Source: Paenibacillus mendelii
GTDB taxonomy: Bacteria; Bacillota; Bacilli; Paenibacillales; Paenibacillaceae
Assembly: GCF_024498075.1 (NCBI RefSeq)
Contig: NZ_JANHOF010000001.1
Span: forward strand, 744,001-808,000
Direction of reading: 5' to 3'
Length of the DNA stretch: 64,000 nt
Below are positions 33,268-41,719 of the stretch, in pieces (the first letter of the stretch is position 1; each line of letters starts with the position of its first letter). The notes under the pieces were generated by a model. That model was given only the letters and a program-made list of their open reading frames with translations, was not told the DNA's origin and did not search any database. The position numbers were made by a program, and so were the translations under genes.

Positions 33268-33336
33268 GCTAAACGGAGTTTACTTCAATCCGCAAGTTTT
33301 ATTTAGAACAATTTGATAAATGAACGGAAGTGACTA

Positions 33337-33849
33337 ATGAACATTCGTCTGTTAAATGACTCTGATGCCCAAGTGTACAAGGAAGTAAGGTTGCGTGCAT
33401 TGAAAAATGATCCTGATGCATTTGGATCAACGTATGAGCAAGAAGAAACTAAACCCCTGGGGCACATTATAGAAAGGATACACCATACAAAAGATCAATT
33501 TGCATTGGGATGTTTTGACGACAATAACACATTAGTTGGCATTGTCAATTTTTCACGTGAAAACAGGCTTAAGACGGCACATAAAGGAAATATTTACGGC
33601 ATGTACGTAGAGCCTAAATTTCGAGGACGGGGGTTAGGTAAAGCCCTTCTATTAGCCTTGATTGAAAGAGCAACAAAAGAATGTGAAGGGTTGGAACAGA
33701 TTCATTTGACGGTTGTGTCTAATAACAAATCAGCAAAACGCTTATATGTCTCGCTGGGGTTTGAAGTTTACGGTGTAGAACCACGTGCATTAAAGTTTGA
33801 TGAACAGTATTTCGATGAAGACTTAATGATTTTAAGATTGCGACTTTAA
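33337..33849 (+). CDS. GNAT-family N-acetyltransferase (passenger gene of the insertion element)
   Basis: A 170-residue GNAT: an N-terminal IRLLNDSDAQVYKEVRLRAL strand-helix, the acetyl-CoA loop RGRGLGKALL at about 89-98, and motif B NKSAKRLYVSLGFEVYGVE. The length is typical. It lies inside the inverted repeats of the IS1595-like element, 70 bases after the transposase, with its own hairpin terminator. It therefore travels with the element. Substrate unknown; resistance-type or protein/small-molecule acetyltransferases fit equally. AT-rich codon use sets it apart from host genes. Confidence 0.9.
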   Translation: MNIRLLNDSDAQVYKEVRLRALKNDPDAFGSTYEQEETKPLGHIIERIHHTKDQFALGCFDDNNTLVGIVNFSRENRLKTAHKGNIYGMYVEPKFRGRGLGKALLLALIERATKECEGLEQIHLTVVSNNKSAKRLYVSLGFEVYGVEPRALKFDEQYFDEDLMILRLRL

Positions 33850-33873
33850 ACTAAAGGGCACGATAGCTCAATG

Positions 33874-33900
33874 AACCGCCTTTTCAGCAAGGCGGTTTTC
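33874..33900 (+). terminator. Terminator of the passenger acetyltransferase
   Basis: AACCGCCTT at 33874-33882 pairs with AAGGCGGTT at 33889-33897, followed by TTTTC. It lies inside the element, just before its right inverted repeat. Confidence 0.85.
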
Positions 33901-33911
33901 TTATGGTTTAT

Positions 33912-33937
33912 TATCAACATTAGAATTTAACATAGCC
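33912..33937 (-). repeat. Right terminal inverted repeat
   Basis: On the minus strand this reads GGCTATGTTAAATTCTAATG and then TTGATA, the partner of the left end at 32133-32158. Confidence 0.92.
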
Positions 33938-33945
33938 TTATGAAA
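33938..33945. repeat. Target-site duplication, right copy
   Basis: TTATGAAA, identical to 32125-32132. It lies in the T-run side of the GH78 operon terminator. Confidence 0.93.
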
Positions 33946-33954
33946 AAAAGAAAA

Positions 33955-33990
33955 AATGGCTGAACAGGTTTGAGAGCCTGTTCAGCCATT
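33955..33990 (-). terminator. Terminator of the ABC transporter/GH78 operon
   Basis: Perfect 14-bp stem: AATGGCTGAACAGG pairs with CCTGTTCAGCCATT, then TTTTTTC on the minus strand. Thirteen bases of each arm are identical to the hairpin at 59769-59804. Confidence 0.9.
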
Positions 33991-34001
33991 CTACATCACA
34001 A

Positions 34002-36752
34002 TCACGATTTATAGTTCGTGCCTCCATAAACCGATACAAACCGGTACGTTCCCGATGCGATACGATATACCGAGCAGCCATCCTCGCGGCCCAGAAGCTC
34101 GACGTTCCGGGCGGCAATAGCCAGTGTATCGTCTTCCAGCACATCCGATCCTTCTACGGAAGGAATATAGACCAGTGCCGATACATTCGCGGGGATGATG
34201 ACTTCCAGTCGAAATTCACCCTGAATTAGCTGCCAATCCGTCTTAACCGGACCATATAACGAATCATACGTACAGCGTGCCGAAGTCAACCTGCCATTGA
34301 TTCGCGGGCGAATGAGCAGCTTCCGGTATCCCGGCTCCGAAGGATCGCGGTCGATGCCTCCCACGTTCCGGTAGAGCCATTCGCCAACCGAACCGAAGGC
34401 GAAGTGGGAGAACGAGTTCATCCCGGGATCCTGGAATCCGCCATCCTTGGTCCAGCCATCCCATCGTTCCCAGATCGTCGTCGCACCTTGATTCACGGAA
34501 TAGAGCCAGGAAGGGTAAGCTTCCCGAAGGAGCAGCCGGTAGGCAAGCTCCGCATGTCCGTTCTTCGTAAGCACGCTCATAAGGAATTTCGTTCCATGAA
34601 AGCCCGTTGTCGCCATACCGCCTGCCTGCTCGATCTTGGAGACCAGCTTCTCAAGTACGGCTGACCGCAAATAATCCGGAAGCAGATCCATCTCCAGCGC
34701 CATCGCATAGGCCGTCTGGGTATCGCCCTTAATGCTGCCTTGCTCATCGACGAATTGCTCGATAAAGGATTGACGAATCATAGCAAATCTCTTCGCATAC
34801 AACGCTTGGTCTGCCGTCATGCCCAGCACGCCGGCAATGTCCGATAACAGCTTCGCATTATAGGCCATATAGGCGGTGGAGAAAATATCATAGGGCGTCG
34901 TTGAATGATGGCTGACCATCCGGCCGAACTCGGCGATCACTTCTTCAAAGGGACGTTCGTTCACCGACAGCCAATCCCCATATTGAGGAACGTCTTTACG
35001 AATCCCACCCGGAAACTGCTTCCAATTGAACCCGACCCACTTCTTCATCGCCTCGTAGTGCTTGCTCAATATCTTCTTGTCGCCATAGGTTTCATACATC
35101 GACCAGGCGACAATAATAGGCGCATCCGCCCAACCGGAAGATGCCGTATGGGTATACGTGAAATCATTATCGAATTCCGTCTTCGGCCCGAAGATGAATG
35201 GAGCGAAGTCGGTGAAAGCGCCTGTCGGCTGCTGGGCGTCTTCAAGATCGACGAGCCACTTGGCAAAGAAGGCTGCAACATCCATATTATATGCCGCTGT
35301 GGGGGCGAAGATCTGAGCATCTCCCGTCCAGCCATGCCGCTCGTCCCGCTGCGGGCAGTCGGTCGGCACACTCATGAAGTTGGCGCGCTGCGTCCAGCGG
35401 ATGTTCGATATCAATTGGTTTACGAGCGGATGCGAGGTTTCCAGCTCGCCCGCCACAGGCAGGTCGGAATGGACGACGATACCCATGACATCGTCGATCG
35501 CAAATCCGGCTCCGCTGGCTTCTACATAACGAAACCCGTGGTATGTGAATGTCGGCTCGAAGGTTTCCGCCGTTCCGCCCCTGCACACATACGTATCGAT
35601 CTGCCGAGCCAAGCGGAGATTATCCGTATACAATTGTCCATTGTCATCCAGTACCTCGCCAAACTTGAACGTACATCGCGCTCCCGGCTCACCAGTTAGG
35701 GTAACGGCAATCCAGCCTGCCATATTCTGTCCCATATCGATGATAACGCGCCCATCTTGAAGCGGGCGAATTTCGACGGGCTGACGTGTTTCTGTTACCC
35801 GGATCGTGCGGGACATCTGCGAAACGAGCCATCCCCGGTAATCGTACATGATATCAACGCAGACCCATGCCGAATCGTCGAAGGATAGCCCGTTCCAGCC
35901 CGGCATCTCCAAGCGCGCGTCTACGGTCTCGCCCATCTGCAGATCCGAGGAGACGATTGGACCATGAGAGGCTTTCCAATCTTCATCGGTGACGAGGCAA
36001 TCTGTCGTCCCGTCCTCGTATTCAATGTTCAGCTGCAGCAGAAACGAGGGATCCATGCCATACTTTTGAAACCCGTACATCCCGATATAGCCGGCATACC
36101 AGCCTTGGCCGAGAGTGGCGCCTGCGGCGTTGTCGCCCTCCTGCAGCAGCCCTGTCACGTCGTAGGTCTGGTATTGCGTGCGGACATGGTAATCGGTCCA
36201 TTCCGGCGAGAATACATCATTCCCGACCCGCTTTCCGTTCAGATACAGCCGATACAAGCCTAGCGCCGTTGCGTAGGCCGTTGCCCGCTTCACGCCCTTC
36301 CTCACCTGAAAATCACGCCTCAGATAGATGGAAGGCTTGGGCTGTTCCTTCGTCGGCTTATGGTCGTTCTTCAAGCCGATCCAGCTGCCCTGCCATTGAT
36401 CCCGAGCCAGAAGCCCCATCGACCACATCGCCGTGCTGCTCCAATTTCCACCGTTTCCCGCTTCATCCCAAAGCTGAACCTTCCAATAAGCGCATTGCCC
36501 GGATACAAGCTCCGTACCCTCGTAGACAATATGCTGCGATTCCTCGGATTCTATCTTCCCGCTATCCCATAGGTTTCCCAGATCGAGGTCGAGTGTCTTC
36601 TGATCGGTTGCCACAAGCAAGCGATATGCGGTTTGCTTCGCTCCGCGGTGATTTGCAACTGCAATCCAGCCTAAGCGAGGTGCGCTCACATCAATGCCAA
36701 GCGGATCATCCAAGTATTCGGTGCGCAGCCGCCCTGCAGTTAATCGTTCCAA
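34002..36752 (-). CDS. Alpha-L-rhamnosidase, GH78
   Basis: A 916-residue GH78 enzyme, full length. The N-terminal Bac_rhamnosid-type fibronectin/beta domains (AYRLLVATDQ, YWKVQLWDEAGN) precede the catalytic (alpha/alpha)6 barrel. That barrel carries the hallmark box DCPQRDERHGWTGDAQIF, with the Asp/Arg-Asp-Glu cluster of the active site, followed by a conserved Glu region near TIWERWDGW and a C-terminal beta-sandwich. It removes terminal alpha-L-rhamnose from oligosaccharides or glycosides. There is no signal peptide, so it acts inside the cell on imported substrate. The start is TTG 36752, with GGAGG seven bases before it. It follows two permease genes and is the last gene of the operon. Confidence 0.93.
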   Translation of the reverse strand: MERLTAGRLRTEYLDDPLGIDVSAPRLGWIAVANHRGAKQTAYRLLVATDQKTLDLDLGNLWDSGKIESEESQHIVYEGTELVSGQCAYWKVQLWDEAGNGGNWSSTAMWSMGLLARDQWQGSWIGLKNDHKPTKEQPKPSIYLRRDFQVRKGVKRATAYATALGLYRLYLNGKRVGNDVFSPEWTDYHVRTQYQTYDVTGLLQEGDNAAGATLGQGWYAGYIGMYGFQKYGMDPSFLLQLNIEYEDGTTDCLVTDEDWKASHGPIVSSDLQMGETVDARLEMPGWNGLSFDDSAWVCVDIMYDYRGWLVSQMSRTIRVTETRQPVEIRPLQDGRVIIDMGQNMAGWIAVTLTGEPGARCTFKFGEVLDDNGQLYTDNLRLARQIDTYVCRGGTAETFEPTFTYHGFRYVEASGAGFAIDDVMGIVVHSDLPVAGELETSHPLVNQLISNIRWTQRANFMSVPTDCPQRDERHGWTGDAQIFAPTAAYNMDVAAFFAKWLVDLEDAQQPTGAFTDFAPFIFGPKTEFDNDFTYTHTASSGWADAPIIVAWSMYETYGDKKILSKHYEAMKKWVGFNWKQFPGGIRKDVPQYGDWLSVNERPFEEVIAEFGRMVSHHSTTPYDIFSTAYMAYNAKLLSDIAGVLGMTADQALYAKRFAMIRQSFIEQFVDEQGSIKGDTQTAYAMALEMDLLPDYLRSAVLEKLVSKIEQAGGMATTGFHGTKFLMSVLTKNGHAELAYRLLLREAYPSWLYSVNQGATTIWERWDGWTKDGGFQDPGMNSFSHFAFGSVGEWLYRNVGGIDRDPSEPGYRKLLIRPRINGRLTSARCTYDSLYGPVKTDWQLIQGEFRLEVIIPANVSALVYIPSVEGSDVLEDDTLAIAARNVELLGREDGCSVYRIASGTYRFVSVYGGTNYKS

Positions 36753-36791
36753 GTCTATCCCTCCATATCCATGAATAACGAAGCTCTTTCT

Positions 36792-37616
36792 TTAACCTTT
36801 GACGCCTCCGGAAGCCATACCTTCAAGCACCTTACCGGAGAAGATGAAGAATAGGATGAGGATCGGCACCGTGGCCATCACGGATCCGGCCATAGCCAGA
36901 TCAAGGTTATACATCAGATTGTTCGAGAATTTCATAATCATCAGCGGTATCGTTCGATTACTGTCGCTTTGCAGCATAATAAGCGGCACGAAAAACTGAT
37001 TCCAAATTTGAACCGACATAATAATGCAGATGCTGTAAATAACCGGACTCGCCAGCGGGAACATGACGCGGATAAAGGTGGTCCACTCGCCAGCTCCGTC
37101 GATTTTGGCTGATTCGTACAAGTCCTTCGGCAGCTTCTCGAAGAAGGTCGTCAGCAGAAATACCGGCAGCGATATGCCTGAGGCCAGTACGAGGACAACC
37201 CCCCACTGGGAATTAAGCAGCCCCAAATCGCGAATAAGCAGGAAGATCGGCACAATCCCGAGCTGCACCGGAAACATGAGTCCAATTAAGAAATAGAGCA
37301 GCACGACGCTCTTGAATCGGAATTGATAACGCCCGATTCCATAGGCGACCGTCGAGGACAGCAGAATCACGATGACGAGCGTCGCAACCAGAATCCAAGT
37401 GCTGTTGGCAAAATATCGTAGAAAGTCCGCTTCCACGAACAGCTTTTTGAAGTTGGCGAAATTAAACGTCTCCGGCAGGCCGAACGTATTCGACAGCAGT
37501 TCTTTCTTGGACCGGAACGCCTGATAGGTCATATAAGAGAGCAGGAATAAAGTGAATGATGAATAAACCCACAAAATGGTTGAGCTTACGTAAGTTTGCT
37601 TCGGTCTCAAGTTCAT
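36792..37616 (-). CDS. Carbohydrate ABC transporter permease (MalG/AraQ type)
   Basis: A 274-residue permease with six predicted membrane helices. The first is SSTILWVYSSFTLFLLSY; the last is AMAGSVMATVPILILFFIFSG, ending in the typical MASGGVKG tail. The EAA loop is visible as LYESAKIDGAGEWTTFIRVMFPLASPV, the contact site for the ATPase subunit. It pairs with the upstream permease (two-base gap) and the solute-binding lipoprotein to import an oligosaccharide. No ATPase gene is in the locus, so a shared MsmX-type ATPase probably powers it. Confidence 0.92.
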   Translation of the reverse strand: MNLRPKQTYVSSTILWVYSSFTLFLLSYMTYQAFRSKKELLSNTFGLPETFNFANFKKLFVEADFLRYFANSTWILVATLVIVILLSSTVAYGIGRYQFRFKSVVLLYFLIGLMFPVQLGIVPIFLLIRDLGLLNSQWGVVLVLASGISLPVFLLTTFFEKLPKDLYESAKIDGAGEWTTFIRVMFPLASPVIYSICIIMSVQIWNQFFVPLIMLQSDSNRTIPLMIMKFSNNLMYNLDLAMAGSVMATVPILILFFIFSGKVLEGMASGGVKG

Positions 37617-37618
37617 GT

Positions 37619-38545
37619 TCAGTCCTCCGTCCTGCGGTAGGTGAGAACCACCTGTATAAGCGCCACGATAAAGATAACGGCGAACATCACGCAGGCAATC
37701 GTCGTACCCATTCCCATTGCATTCACATTCATGGTCCCTCCGACGGCGCTGTTGTCGCCAAAGGCAATCCGATAGAAGAACAAGGCCATCACATCGACGC
37801 TGCGATTAATGCCGCCGGCAACGCCGCCTAATATAAAGCTGAAATCAAACATGGTCATGGCGAAAATATAAGTCAGAATCAGCATATTCAAGACCGTCGT
37901 CTTGATTTGGGGCAGGACGATGCTGAAAAATCTGCGCCAGTACGAAGCCCCTTCCAAATAGGCGGCTTCCATCACTTCATGAGAAATCATCTTCATCGCG
38001 CCCAGGAAGAAGATCATACCGACGCCGATTCCGGACCAGGCTACCATCATCCATACGACGAAGATCCCGAGCTCCGGCAGTCCCAGCCATGGACGGGTCC
38101 AAGACCCCAGCCCCACCGTCTCCAGCAGCTTGTTGAATACCCCGATATTACCGTCGAAGATCAGCGTGCCCATAAATACGATGACAGGCGTGGCAATGAA
38201 TTGCGGGGAGAAGATCATCGCTTGGAAGAAGCGGTGCCCCCGGATTCCGCTGTACAGCAGATAGGCCATATACAGCTGTGCCGGAAGAACGGCCAATGCG
38301 TTAAGCAGGAATAATGTAACGCTGTTACGGAACGCGCCCGTCAGCTGGCCGAACAGCTCCTTGTTCGTGAATAGCTCGATATAGTTGTCAAACCCGACAA
38401 ACGTTTTCTCGCCAATCCCATCCCACCGGTTAAAGCTGATCTGCAGCGCCGAAAAGATCGGATAGACGGAAAACAGGGTGTACAAGACGAATCCCGGTAA
38501 TATAAACCATAGAAACGGCCTCTTCCTCATCCAAGTCAAACCCAT
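37619..38545 (-). CDS. Carbohydrate ABC transporter permease (MalF/UgpA type)
   Basis: A 308-residue permease starting FLWFILPGFVLYTLFSVYP, the usual first helix of MalF-like subunits in Firmicutes. Its EAA loop reads VMEAAYLEGASYWRRFFSIVLPQI. About six membrane spans. The start is ATG 38545 with GAGGGTGC close by; an ATG five codons later (MRKRPFLW) is an alternative. The gene lies 79 bases after the solute-binding protein, with a hairpin in that gap. The hairpin probably lowers permease expression relative to the lipoprotein. Confidence 0.92.
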   Translation of the reverse strand: MGLTWMRKRPFLWFILPGFVLYTLFSVYPIFSALQISFNRWDGIGEKTFVGFDNYIELFTNKELFGQLTGAFRNSVTLFLLNALAVLPAQLYMAYLLYSGIRGHRFFQAMIFSPQFIATPVIVFMGTLIFDGNIGVFNKLLETVGLGSWTRPWLGLPELGIFVVWMMVAWSGIGVGMIFFLGAMKMISHEVMEAAYLEGASYWRRFFSIVLPQIKTTVLNMLILTYIFAMTMFDFSFILGGVAGGINRSVDVMALFFYRIAFGDNSAVGGTMNVNAMGMGTTIACVMFAVIFIVALIQVVLTYRRTED

Positions 38546-38563
38546 GCACCCTCTTTGTTAGGA

Positions 38564-38606
38564 GAAACGGCCAAGCGACGTCAAACTCGCGTCTCTTGAC
38601 CGTTTC
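38564..38606 (-). terminator. Intra-operon hairpin between binding protein and permeases
   Basis: Minus strand: GAAACGGTCAAGAGACGCG pairs with CGTCGCTTGGCCGTTTC, with a few mismatches. There is no long T-run, so it more likely stabilises the upstream mRNA or partly terminates, raising binding-protein levels. Confidence 0.6.
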
Positions 38607-38624
38607 TTCGTATTCTGTAGTCGT

Positions 38625-39938
38625 TTATTTCGCCGGGTAATTGGCCGCTTTGTCGAGAACAGCTGCCGCTTCTTCACCCGTTGTGGCTGCAGTCATCAGC
38701 TTCGGAATAACATCCTTCATCAGAATGTCAGCCGCATTCGATTCTTGCGTCGAAAGCGCCGTCAGCACCGAGTAGATGTTCACGCCGGCTTCGTCGAATA
38801 CAGCAAGCTCTTTAATGCCTTCGTCTTTAGGCGTGATATCTTTAATCGTCGGCACCAGACCTACGGAATCTTCCAATATTTGTTGAGCTTCCAGCGAGTT
38901 CAGGAACTCCAAATATTTGACCGCTTGATCCGGGTGCTTCGATTCATTCGAAATCGCGTACGTCATGAAGTTGCTGTAGCTGGATTGAACGATCTTCTTG
39001 CCTTCTTTGTTCGGAATCGGGAAGCGGCCCAGATTCATGCCTGAATCGACATAAGTCGCATTCGCCCAAGTACCGTCAATGATGGCAGCAGCTTTGCCGT
39101 TCGTGAAGGCCAGCTGTGCTGCAGCATAATCCTGTGCCAGGAAGTCTTTGCCGAAGTAGCCTTTATCCGTGAAATCACGGAAGGTTTGCAGCATATGCGC
39201 GATCGCTGGATCAGTCAATTTGCCTTCGCCTTTCTGAGCTTTTACAAGCGCTTCATTCGACAGGGCAGGAGCCAAGGCGAAGATCGGCCATGCACGATCC
39301 CATTCGCTCTTGCCGGCAAGCGCGATCGGCGTTAAGCCGGCTGCCTTCAGCTTATCCAGCCCTTGGACGAATTCATCCCAGTTAGCTGGCGCTTGAACAC
39401 CGTTCTTCTCGAACAGGTCCTTGTTGTAATACACGACGTTCGTATCGAAGAAAGAAGGAAGAGAGCAGTATAGCTTGCCGTCGATCGTGCAGTAAGCTTT
39501 CTCTGCATCGGCGAACCTTGACAGGTCCATGTTATACGGCGTCAAATCTTTAAGAAACCCGTTCTTAACCATTTCGGCCATCTTGGATGTCTTGTCGCCT
39601 TGTACCCAGAACAGATCCGGCAGCTCGTTCGCTTGCAGAGCAACGTTCAAGCTTTGATCGTTCTGCGCGAAATCGTATTCCAGTTTGATGTTCGGGTATT
39701 TGTCTTGGAAAGCCGCGTTTATCTGTTTGAACGACTCTTCCAGCGTTGCCTGGTTGCCCAGATCGCCCCAAACCTTAAGCGTGACTTTCTCGTCGCTAGG
39801 CTCTTCGCCCTTATTATTCGTCGTGCCGGCCGGCTCTTTCGTGCCGCTGTTTCCGTTGTTGTAACCGCCGCAGCCTTGCAGCAGTGCTCCGAACATGGCG
39901 ACAAGCGCCAGCACAAGCACGAATCTCCGTAGCTTCAC
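38625..39938 (-). CDS. Extracellular sugar-binding lipoprotein (ABC transporter, family 1)
   Basis: A 437-residue lipoprotein. The signal peptide LRRFVLVLALVAMFGALL is followed by the lipobox LQGC, with Cys at about 23. A Gly/Asn/Thr/Glu-rich linker follows, then a MalE-type fold starting VTLKVWGDLGN. Mid-protein features include LYCSLPSFFDTNVVYYNKDLF, the usual cleft segment of sugar-binding proteins. It captures an oligosaccharide outside the membrane for the two permeases downstream. The adjacent histidine kinase/response regulator pair probably induces it. Confidence 0.93.
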   Translation of the reverse strand: MKLRRFVLVLALVAMFGALLQGCGGYNNGNSGTKEPAGTTNNKGEEPSDEKVTLKVWGDLGNQATLEESFKQINAAFQDKYPNIKLEYDFAQNDQSLNVALQANELPDLFWVQGDKTSKMAEMVKNGFLKDLTPYNMDLSRFADAEKAYCTIDGKLYCSLPSFFDTNVVYYNKDLFEKNGVQAPANWDEFVQGLDKLKAAGLTPIALAGKSEWDRAWPIFALAPALSNEALVKAQKGEGKLTDPAIAHMLQTFRDFTDKGYFGKDFLAQDYAAAQLAFTNGKAAAIIDGTWANATYVDSGMNLGRFPIPNKEGKKIVQSSYSNFMTYAISNESKHPDQAVKYLEFLNSLEAQQILEDSVGLVPTIKDITPKDEGIKELAVFDEAGVNIYSVLTALSTQESNAADILMKDVIPKLMTAATTGEEAAAVLDKAANYPAK

Positions 39939-40052
39939 TTATAACCCCTCCAATATTCTCGGTTGTTAACTAGCTTCTTACGATCGCGATCAATTTCTAT
40001 TGTAAGCGATATTATGAAGCAGACCCATGCAGGATGAAATGAAGAAGATGCC

Positions 40053-40082
40053 AAAAGAAACGGAAGACATCGCTGTCTTCCG
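40053..40082 (-). terminator. Terminator after the response regulator
   Basis: Minus strand: CGGAAGACAGCGATGTCTTCCG forms a near-perfect stem and is followed by TTTCTTTT. It separates the two-component genes from the binding-protein operon. Confidence 0.82.
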
Positions 40083-40126
40083 TCCTATGTTCCATATCCT
40101 ACGATCTTGATTCCATTACTTACGGC

Positions 40127-41719
40127 CTAGAAGCGCTGCTTGAATTGCTTGACCGTTTGTCCCGTTGCTTTCTTGAATACCTTAATGAAATAATTCGGAT
40201 TGGTATAACCGACCCGGGCGGCGATTTCCTCCGTTGAATAATCCGTCTCGCGATACATGCGTATCGCTTCGCGAATCCGAATCCGCACGACATAATCCGA
40301 GAACGATTCACCGGTTTCCTGGCGGAAGCGTTGGCTGAAATGATTGGCGCTGAAGTTCACCTTCTCCGCCATCTCCTCCAAGCGGATCGGCTCCCCATAG
40401 AAGCTCTCCACATACTTCTTGACGACGAGCACCCAACCTCGGCTTGTCTGAATCGACGCGATCGTATCCTGGGTCTTTGCGGTCATGTCATATATAACCG
40501 CCATAAATTCGTGATGGCTGCGGACCCGCTTCATGGCCTCCGGCAGCGGCCATAAGGAACCGAAGCGGCTCCTGATCTGGTCGATGTCCAGATCATATCG
40601 CTCGATAAGCAGATCCGTCAGCTGAACAGCCACGGTTTCGCCCACACGAAGCCACTCGGAAGGGTACCAGCGGGTTCCCGGATCTTCTAATCGAGCTTCG
40701 AGCTCATCGGTTAATTCGGTGAAATTCAAATATTGAATGCGGTTCTTGATGCGTTTATACCATTCCAGCCATTCCTGCTCGGCAATTATTCCGAGATCAT
40801 ACTCTTCTCTGACATAGATGCCGGCTCCATGATAGAAAGATAGCGAAGCCGCTTCCTCCGCCTCATGCCTTAATTGCCCCATTCGGGTAAAAGGCGCGCT
40901 GGAGCTAATACCCGCAATAAGCCCGATGTTCAAATTTTTGGCCCAAGCCGCTTTCAATTCCTCCGCCATTTGCTGCAATCCCCACAGGCCTTCCTTTAAC
41001 GAATCCGCAGCCGATACCACGCATATGCCATGAATGAAACCGGAGTCCTCTCCGATAAACTCCATATGCTTCAAGCGGCGGAATATCTCTTCTGCCTGCA
41101 GGGCCATGGCCTTCAGTTCGGCTTGTGAATACAGGACATCTCTTGGAATGGGACGAAGACATATCCAGCGCACGGTATCGCCCCACCGGTCGAATCGGCC
41201 GCTAATGGCGGGATAGTCCGATGCGGCCCGGAAGAGCCGTTCCCCGGCTGTCTGCTTGAGCAGCTGCTGCTTCTCTTCCAGCAGCCGCTCAGCCTCCTCC
41301 CGCACCTGATCCTGCTTTTCGTTCTGATCGCCTGAAGCTGCGGATGGTTCTGTGAATTGAAGGGAATCGAGTACCCGAAGCAGCTCCTCCGGTTCCATTT
41401 CATACTTAGAGATGTAGTCCTTCACGCCCAATTGAATCGCTTGCCGCATATAATCGAAATCGTTATAGCTGCTGAGAATAATGAATTTGAGCTGAGGATC
41501 GATGAGCTTCAGCTCCCTGATTAATGCCAGTCCATCCATGCCGGGCATCCGAATATCCGTCAGCACCACATCGAAGGCCTGCTGCCGCGCCGCGGCTACC
41601 GCTTCCTCCCCGCTCTTGAATACGCCGGCAATATGATAGCCGCGCAGCTCCCATTCGATAATGGACTGAAGCCCGATACGGACCAGCGATTCGTCATCGA
41701 CGATCATTACTTTACGCAT
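40127..41719 (-). CDS. AraC-type response regulator (YesN family)
   Basis: A 530-residue regulator. The receiver domain MIVDDESLVRIGL has acidic Asp8/Asp9 and phosphoacceptor Asp55 in VVLTDIRMPGMDG. A long middle region follows, then a C-terminal AraC HTH pair (IRLEEMAEKVNFSANHFSQRFR and TEEIAARVGYTNPNYFIKVFK, ending KKATGQTVKQFKQRF). The start is ATG 41719 with GGGGGAG upstream. It overlaps the kinase gene by 8 bases. YesMN-type pairs sense an extracellular sugar signal and switch on the adjacent ABC transporter operon; that target is inferred from position. Confidence 0.93.
   Translation of the reverse strand: MRKVMIVDDESLVRIGLQSIIEWELRGYHIAGVFKSGEEAVAAARQQAFDVVLTDIRMPGMDGLALIRELKLIDPQLKFIILSSYNDFDYMRQAIQLGVKDYISKYEMEPEELLRVLDSLQFTEPSAASGDQNEKQDQVREEAERLLEEKQQLLKQTAGERLFRAASDYPAISGRFDRWGDTVRWICLRPIPRDVLYSQAELKAMALQAEEIFRRLKHMEFIGEDSGFIHGICVVSAADSLKEGLWGLQQMAEELKAAWAKNLNIGLIAGISSSAPFTRMGQLRHEAEEAASLSFYHGAGIYVREEYDLGIIAEQEWLEWYKRIKNRIQYLNFTELTDELEARLEDPGTRWYPSEWLRVGETVAVQLTDLLIERYDLDIDQIRSRFGSLWPLPEAMKRVRSHHEFMAVIYDMTAKTQDTIASIQTSRGWVLVVKKYVESFYGEPIRLEEMAEKVNFSANHFSQRFRQETGESFSDYVVRIRIREAIRMYRETDYSTEEIAARVGYTNPNYFIKVFKKATGQTVKQFKQRF

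Larger units (their letters stand above)
32133..33937 (+). mobile_element. IS1595-family-like insertion element with passenger acetyltransferase
   Basis: A complete 1805-bp element bounded by 26-bp terminal inverted repeats (23 of 26 match) and a perfect 8-bp target duplication. It holds a frameshifted ISXO2-like transposase and an intact GNAT acetyltransferase with its own terminator. The composition is visibly more AT-rich than the surroundings. IS1595-family elements that carry passenger genes are known. It landed between the GH78 terminator and an ECF sigma gene. Confidence 0.92.

Noticed and set aside
39995..40015. cre-like box TGTAAGCGATATTA upstream of the sugar-binding lipoprotein gene
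   Set aside because: Only the left half fits the catabolite-response consensus; the right half lacks the needed CA. Too weak to call.
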